NCBI GenBank assembly: GCA_036653215.1 | Contig: JAVVUK010000006.1 | Location: forward strand, 1-34,874 | DNA length: 34,874 nt | Direction of reading: 5' to 3' | DNA from: JADFUS01 sp036653215 | GTDB taxonomy: Bacteria; Bacteroidota; Bacteroidia; Bacteroidales; Rikenellaceae | Part shown: piece after piece, positions 31,823 through 34,874 of the stretch | Numbering within the stretch: position 1 is the first letter of the stretch | Layout: every line of letters starts with the position of its first letter | Notes under the pieces: generated by a model | Told to the model about the DNA's origin: nothing | Database searches by the model: none | The model's input: only the letters and a program-made list of their open reading frames with translations | Made by a program: the position numbers and the translations under genes

Positions 31823-31853
31823 TTTGAAATTACGATTTAATTATATATCTTTG
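31823..31853 (+). promoter_or_regulatory. Promoter for the helical protein gene
   Basis: TTTG (31823-31826), a 19-base spacer and TATCTTTG (31846-31853) match the consensus. It is back-to-back with the divergent DUF4837 promoter. Confidence 0.7.
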
Positions 31854-31881
31854 AGATGTTTTAGAAGCTGCCAAAATCAAT

Positions 31882-33432
31882 ATGAGAAACGTCAACCACA
31901 ACGACCCTGTATTTCAATTTATAAAAGTAATGACAAAGGCGGAAAAGCGTAGCTTTAAGCTCTTTGTCATGCGTGGTTCGGCAAATGAAGAGGTTAAGTT
32001 TATCGCTCTTTTCGACCTCATGGACTCTCTTGACAACTATGATCAAGACAAGATATTATCAAAATTAGAAATTTCAAAAGAACAATTTGCCAACCTCAAG
32101 ACACACCTTTACGAACAGCTACTTGTAAGTTGTCGTTTAATAGGGGTTAAACACTCTCGTTCTATTGAGCTACGAGAACAAGTTGATTTTGCGAAAATAC
32201 TATACGACAAAGGTCTATTTCGTCAAAGCCTCAAGATATTAGATCGTGCAAAAAAGAGAGCTATAGAATCCGAATTTTTCGTCATCGCAATAGAAATTGT
32301 GGAAATGGAGAAAAATATAGAGATACTCTCCAACACCAAAGACGCAAATAGCCGTGCAGACATACTATCTATACAGTCGAACGAACTCACAAGAATAGTA
32401 AACAACATAAACACCTTGTCCAACATCACCATTCAACTCTATGGGCTTCATCTTAAATTAGGCTTTGCACGTTCAGAGAGAGATCTTCAACTCTTAGAAA
32501 ATATCTTTCCTCCCAAAATCACAGAGGTCAACCACAAAGGCACAACCCTTGAGATGCTCCACCTCTACCACGCTCAAATGTGGTATTCCTATATCCGTTA
32601 CGACTTTGTCGGTTGTTACAAATTTGCCTGTAAGATCATTGCTTTATATAAGAAGAACAACGCTCTGTTGGAAGTTCACTACGACACCTACCTAAAAGCC
32701 ATATCTCGTAAAATGGAGTGTCTTTATCTATTAGGAAGTTACGAACGTCTTGTGATAACCCTCAAAGAATATGAAGACAACTTATCGGAAGTAGAGATAA
32801 ACGACAACGTAAAAATAGCAGCTCAATACTTGTTATATATAAATAAGGTTAATATGATTTTTATTCGAGGCAGCTTTACCGAGAATTTAAGTATCATAAA
32901 CGACATAGAGCATTTCATAACGCTCAATAATTCTCGTCTTGGGCATTACGAGATAACTATGCTTCATTACAAAATTGCGTGCATCTATTTTGGTGTCGGC
33001 AACTACGACAAGAGCCTTATTTACCTACAAAAGATAATCGCCCTACGAGACGTTGTCATACGTCGAGACATACACTGCTTTGCACGTATTCTGAACCTTA
33101 TCGCCTCTTATGAGTCTGCTCGAGACACAAACTTAGACGTACAAATCAGAAATGTATATACCTATCTTATAAAGATGAACGATATGTATGCCGTACAAAA
33201 AGAGATGATGTCGTTCTTAAAGAAGCTACATACCATCACTGCCTCCGATGTACGTGGAGAGCTTAAAAAGCTGTATGAGACCTTAAAACAATATGAGGGA
33301 GAGACTTACGAGCAACGTCCTTTTTTATATATGGATATTTTATCATGGTTAGAGAGTAAAATTGAAGGTAAAAGCTTTGAGAGAATTATACAAGACAAAT
33401 TTAAAAATAGAATATTAAAAAATTCAAACTAA
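31882..33432 (+). CDS. Conserved helical protein of unknown function (TPR-like)
   Basis: This 516-residue protein has no signal peptide or membrane helix. Its N-terminus holds FIKVMTKAEKRSFKLFV (13-29), a motif I associate with a Bacteroidetes-wide uncharacterised family (typically SKSEKRYFKL... with a following LFD motif). After it the protein is almost wholly alpha-helical, with repeated ~35-40-residue helix pairs (for example RQSLKILDRAKKRAIESEF and MLHYKIACIYFGVGNYDKSL), as in TPR-like solenoids. A role as a cytoplasmic scaffold or protein-binding factor is plausible, but no function is established. The downstream FAD-protein gene starts 3 bases after its stop, so the two are probably one transcript. 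Confidence 0.7.
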   Translation: MRNVNHNDPVFQFIKVMTKAEKRSFKLFVMRGSANEEVKFIALFDLMDSLDNYDQDKILSKLEISKEQFANLKTHLYEQLLVSCRLIGVKHSRSIELREQVDFAKILYDKGLFRQSLKILDRAKKRAIESEFFVIAIEIVEMEKNIEILSNTKDANSRADILSIQSNELTRIVNNINTLSNITIQLYGLHLKLGFARSERDLQLLENIFPPKITEVNHKGTTLEMLHLYHAQMWYSYIRYDFVGCYKFACKIIALYKKNNALLEVHYDTYLKAISRKMECLYLLGSYERLVITLKEYEDNLSEVEINDNVKIAAQYLLYINKVNMIFIRGSFTENLSIINDIEHFITLNNSRLGHYEITMLHYKIACIYFGVGNYDKSLIYLQKIIALRDVVIRRDIHCFARILNLIASYESARDTNLDVQIRNVYTYLIKMNDMYAVQKEMMSFLKKLHTITASDVRGELKKLYETLKQYEGETYEQRPFLYMDILSWLESKIEGKSFERIIQDKFKNRILKNSN

Positions 33433-33435
33433 CAT

Positions 33436-34874
33436 ATGTTAATTAATATAGTCACAACACCCGAAATTGCAGCCTCAGAAGAACGATATACAGCTCTTGT
33501 TGCCGAAACAATAAACATATCAAAAGAGCAGATCGCTGCTCTTCGTATAAAAAAGAAATCTATTGATGCTCGAAGTAGAGATATAAAAGTAAATCTTTCT
33601 ATCGAGGTATTTGTCAATGGGGAGAGTCCTGAAGTGCAAAAAGACATAGAATATGGCGATGTCTCATCGGGACAACCTATAATCATCGTTGGCTGTGGTC
33701 CTGCCGGGCTTTCTGCGGCATTACGTGCCATCGAATTAGGCTATAAACCTATCATCTTTGAACGAGGCAAAGAAGTCTCTGAGCGCAAGAAAGACATAGC
33801 CGCCATAAACCAAAACAAACCCATAGACCCAGACTCTAACTATGCTTTTGGCGAGGGTGGAGCAGGCACATATTCGGATGGGAAGTTGTTTACACGTTCC
33901 AAAAAACGTGGAGACCACGCAAAGGCACTCACTATTCTTCACCAACATGGAGCTTCCGAGAATATTCTTTATGAGACCCATGCACACATAGGAAGTGATA
34001 AGCTCCCTGAGGTTGTGAAAAACATACGTGCTACGATACTTAATAGTGGAGGTGAGGTACACTTCTCTTCTCGTGTTGTAGACCTCATCATCCGAAGTGG
34101 CAAAGCCGTTGGTGTTGTTGATAAAGACGGAAATAAGACCGAAGGCGTTGGCGTTATTCTTGCCACAGGACACTCGGCACGTGACATATACGAGCTTCTA
34201 AACCGCAAGAACATAGCTTTAGAAGAGAAAAGTTTTGCCATGGGTGTACGTATAGAACATAACCAAGCACTAATCGACAAGATACAATATAAAAGAGACA
34301 ACAGAGATGAGAGTCTTCCTGCCGCTTCATACCAACTTGTAGAACAAGTTGCAGGACGTGGGGTCTACTCTTTCTGTATGTGTCCTGGAGGATTTATCGT
34401 ACCTGCATCTACCTCAAATGGCGAATGTGTGGTCAATGGGATGTCTCCCTCACTCCGTAATTCCGTTTTTGCAAACTCTGGTATCGTCACAGAGGTCAGA
34501 GCCGAAGACTACGCATTTCTAAAAGAAGAACATGGCGTTTTAGCAGGTCTGCGTCTTCAACAGATGTTTGAAAAAGCGGCTTTTGAGGCAGGAGGAGGAT
34601 CACAGATAGCTCCAGCACAAAGAGTAGCCGACTTTATGATAGGTAAGAGATCATCTTCTTTACCTAAGACATCTTATATTCCGGGCTGTGCAAGTTCAGA
34701 CATGGAATGGCTCCCAAAATTTATAGCTTACTCTCTTCGTGGAGGAATAAGAGGCTTTGAAAACAAGATGAGAGGCTTCACCACCAATGAGGCTATTATT
34801 ATAGGTGTCGAATCACGCACCTCATCGCCTTTACGTATTCCACGAGACAATAAGACTTTGCAACATATCGAGAT
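33436..34874 (+). CDS. FAD-dependent oxidoreductase (COG2509-like), cut by the right edge
   Basis: The first 479 residues are present and the stop lies beyond the window. Residues 1-75 form a small ferredoxin-like alpha/beta domain (IKKKSIDARSRDIKVNLSIEVFV). The FAD-binding Rossmann motif is VGCGPAGLSAALRAIELG, with GxGxxG at 86-91. YAFGEGGAGTYSDGKLFTR, ILATGHSARDIYELL and CMCPGGFIVPASTS then follow in the order seen in the uncharacterised FAD-dependent dehydrogenase family COG2509. No substrate is known for this family. The ATG at 33436 is 3 bases after the preceding stop. Confidence 0.85.
   Translation, partial: MLINIVTTPEIAASEERYTALVAETINISKEQIAALRIKKKSIDARSRDIKVNLSIEVFVNGESPEVQKDIEYGDVSSGQPIIIVGCGPAGLSAALRAIELGYKPIIFERGKEVSERKKDIAAINQNKPIDPDSNYAFGEGGAGTYSDGKLFTRSKKRGDHAKALTILHQHGASENILYETHAHIGSDKLPEVVKNIRATILNSGGEVHFSSRVVDLIIRSGKAVGVVDKDGNKTEGVGVILATGHSARDIYELLNRKNIALEEKSFAMGVRIEHNQALIDKIQYKRDNRDESLPAASYQLVEQVAGRGVYSFCMCPGGFIVPASTSNGECVVNGMSPSLRNSVFANSGIVTEVRAEDYAFLKEEHGVLAGLRLQQMFEKAAFEAGGGSQIAPAQRVADFMIGKRSSSLPKTSYIPGCASSDMEWLPKFIAYSLRGGIRGFENKMRGFTTNEAIIIGVESRTSSPLRIPRDNKTLQHIE

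Noticed and set aside
33736..34301. Two long minus-strand reading frames inside the FAD-protein gene
   Set aside because: They are shadows of a well-supported oxidoreductase that runs on the plus strand to the window edge, and show no conserved motifs.
1..34874. CRISPR array, tRNA, rRNA, intact insertion sequence or phage genes
   Set aside because: No regularly spaced direct repeats, cloverleaf-like sequences, transposase motifs or phage structural genes were recognised on either strand.

Overview
The window looks like chromosomal DNA from an anaerobic member of the Bacteroidales, most likely Porphyromonas-like. The evidence is a set of Bacteroidetes-specific families (DUF4493/PCMD lipoproteins, DUF4834, DUF4837, an outer-membrane beta-barrel receptor with a carboxypeptidase-like N-terminus), repeated promoters of the Bacteroidetes form TTTG-N18/20-TAnnTTTG, a PPi-type phosphofructokinase, and a butyryl/4-hydroxybutyrate-type CoA-transferase. 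Genus-level placement is inference.

Layout. (1) 1-864: the 3' end of a gene with paired stalk-like (copper-amine-oxidase-N-like) domains, a hairpin terminator and 380 bases without a gene. (2) 865-8516, plus strand: an outer-membrane receptor-like protein, a PPi-type phosphofructokinase, then an SDR dehydrogenase followed by two P-protein-like PLP subunits (GcvPA/GcvPB-like). (3) 8589-12422, minus strand: metY-metX-hom under a SAM-I riboswitch with a terminator-like hairpin before metY. (4) 12438-15133: two tandem TetR paralogues divergent from kbl. (5) 15153-16850, minus strand: a DUF4834 membrane protein and a CoA-transferase. (6) 16899-19664, plus strand: purB, a TatD-like hydrolase and tcdA, overlapping end to end. 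(7) 19751-23678, plus strand: a four-gene cell-envelope glycosylation cassette (GT2, duplicated LAB_N membrane protein, GT39/ArnT-like transferase, UDP-glucuronate-4-epimerase-like enzyme). (8) 23736-30026, minus strand: four DUF4493-type lipoproteins from one clear promoter. (9) 30030-31814, minus strand: a TrmH-type RNA methyltransferase and a DUF4837 lipoprotein. (10) 31823 to the right edge, plus strand: a helical protein of unknown function and a COG2509-like FAD protein cut by the edge.

How the genes fit together. Several genes concern glycine, threonine and homoserine metabolism: the P-protein-like pair, kbl, and hom/metX/metY. The CoA-transferase suits amino-acid fermentation to short-chain acids. 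The two most interesting systems are the SDR/GcvPA-like/GcvPB-like operon, whose P-protein subunits lack several canonical glycine-decarboxylase motifs, and the GT2/LAB_N/GT39/epimerase cassette, which has the parts needed to move a uronic acid from UDP through a polyprenyl-phosphate carrier to an envelope acceptor such as lipid A. No tRNA, rRNA, CRISPR array or intact mobile element was seen.
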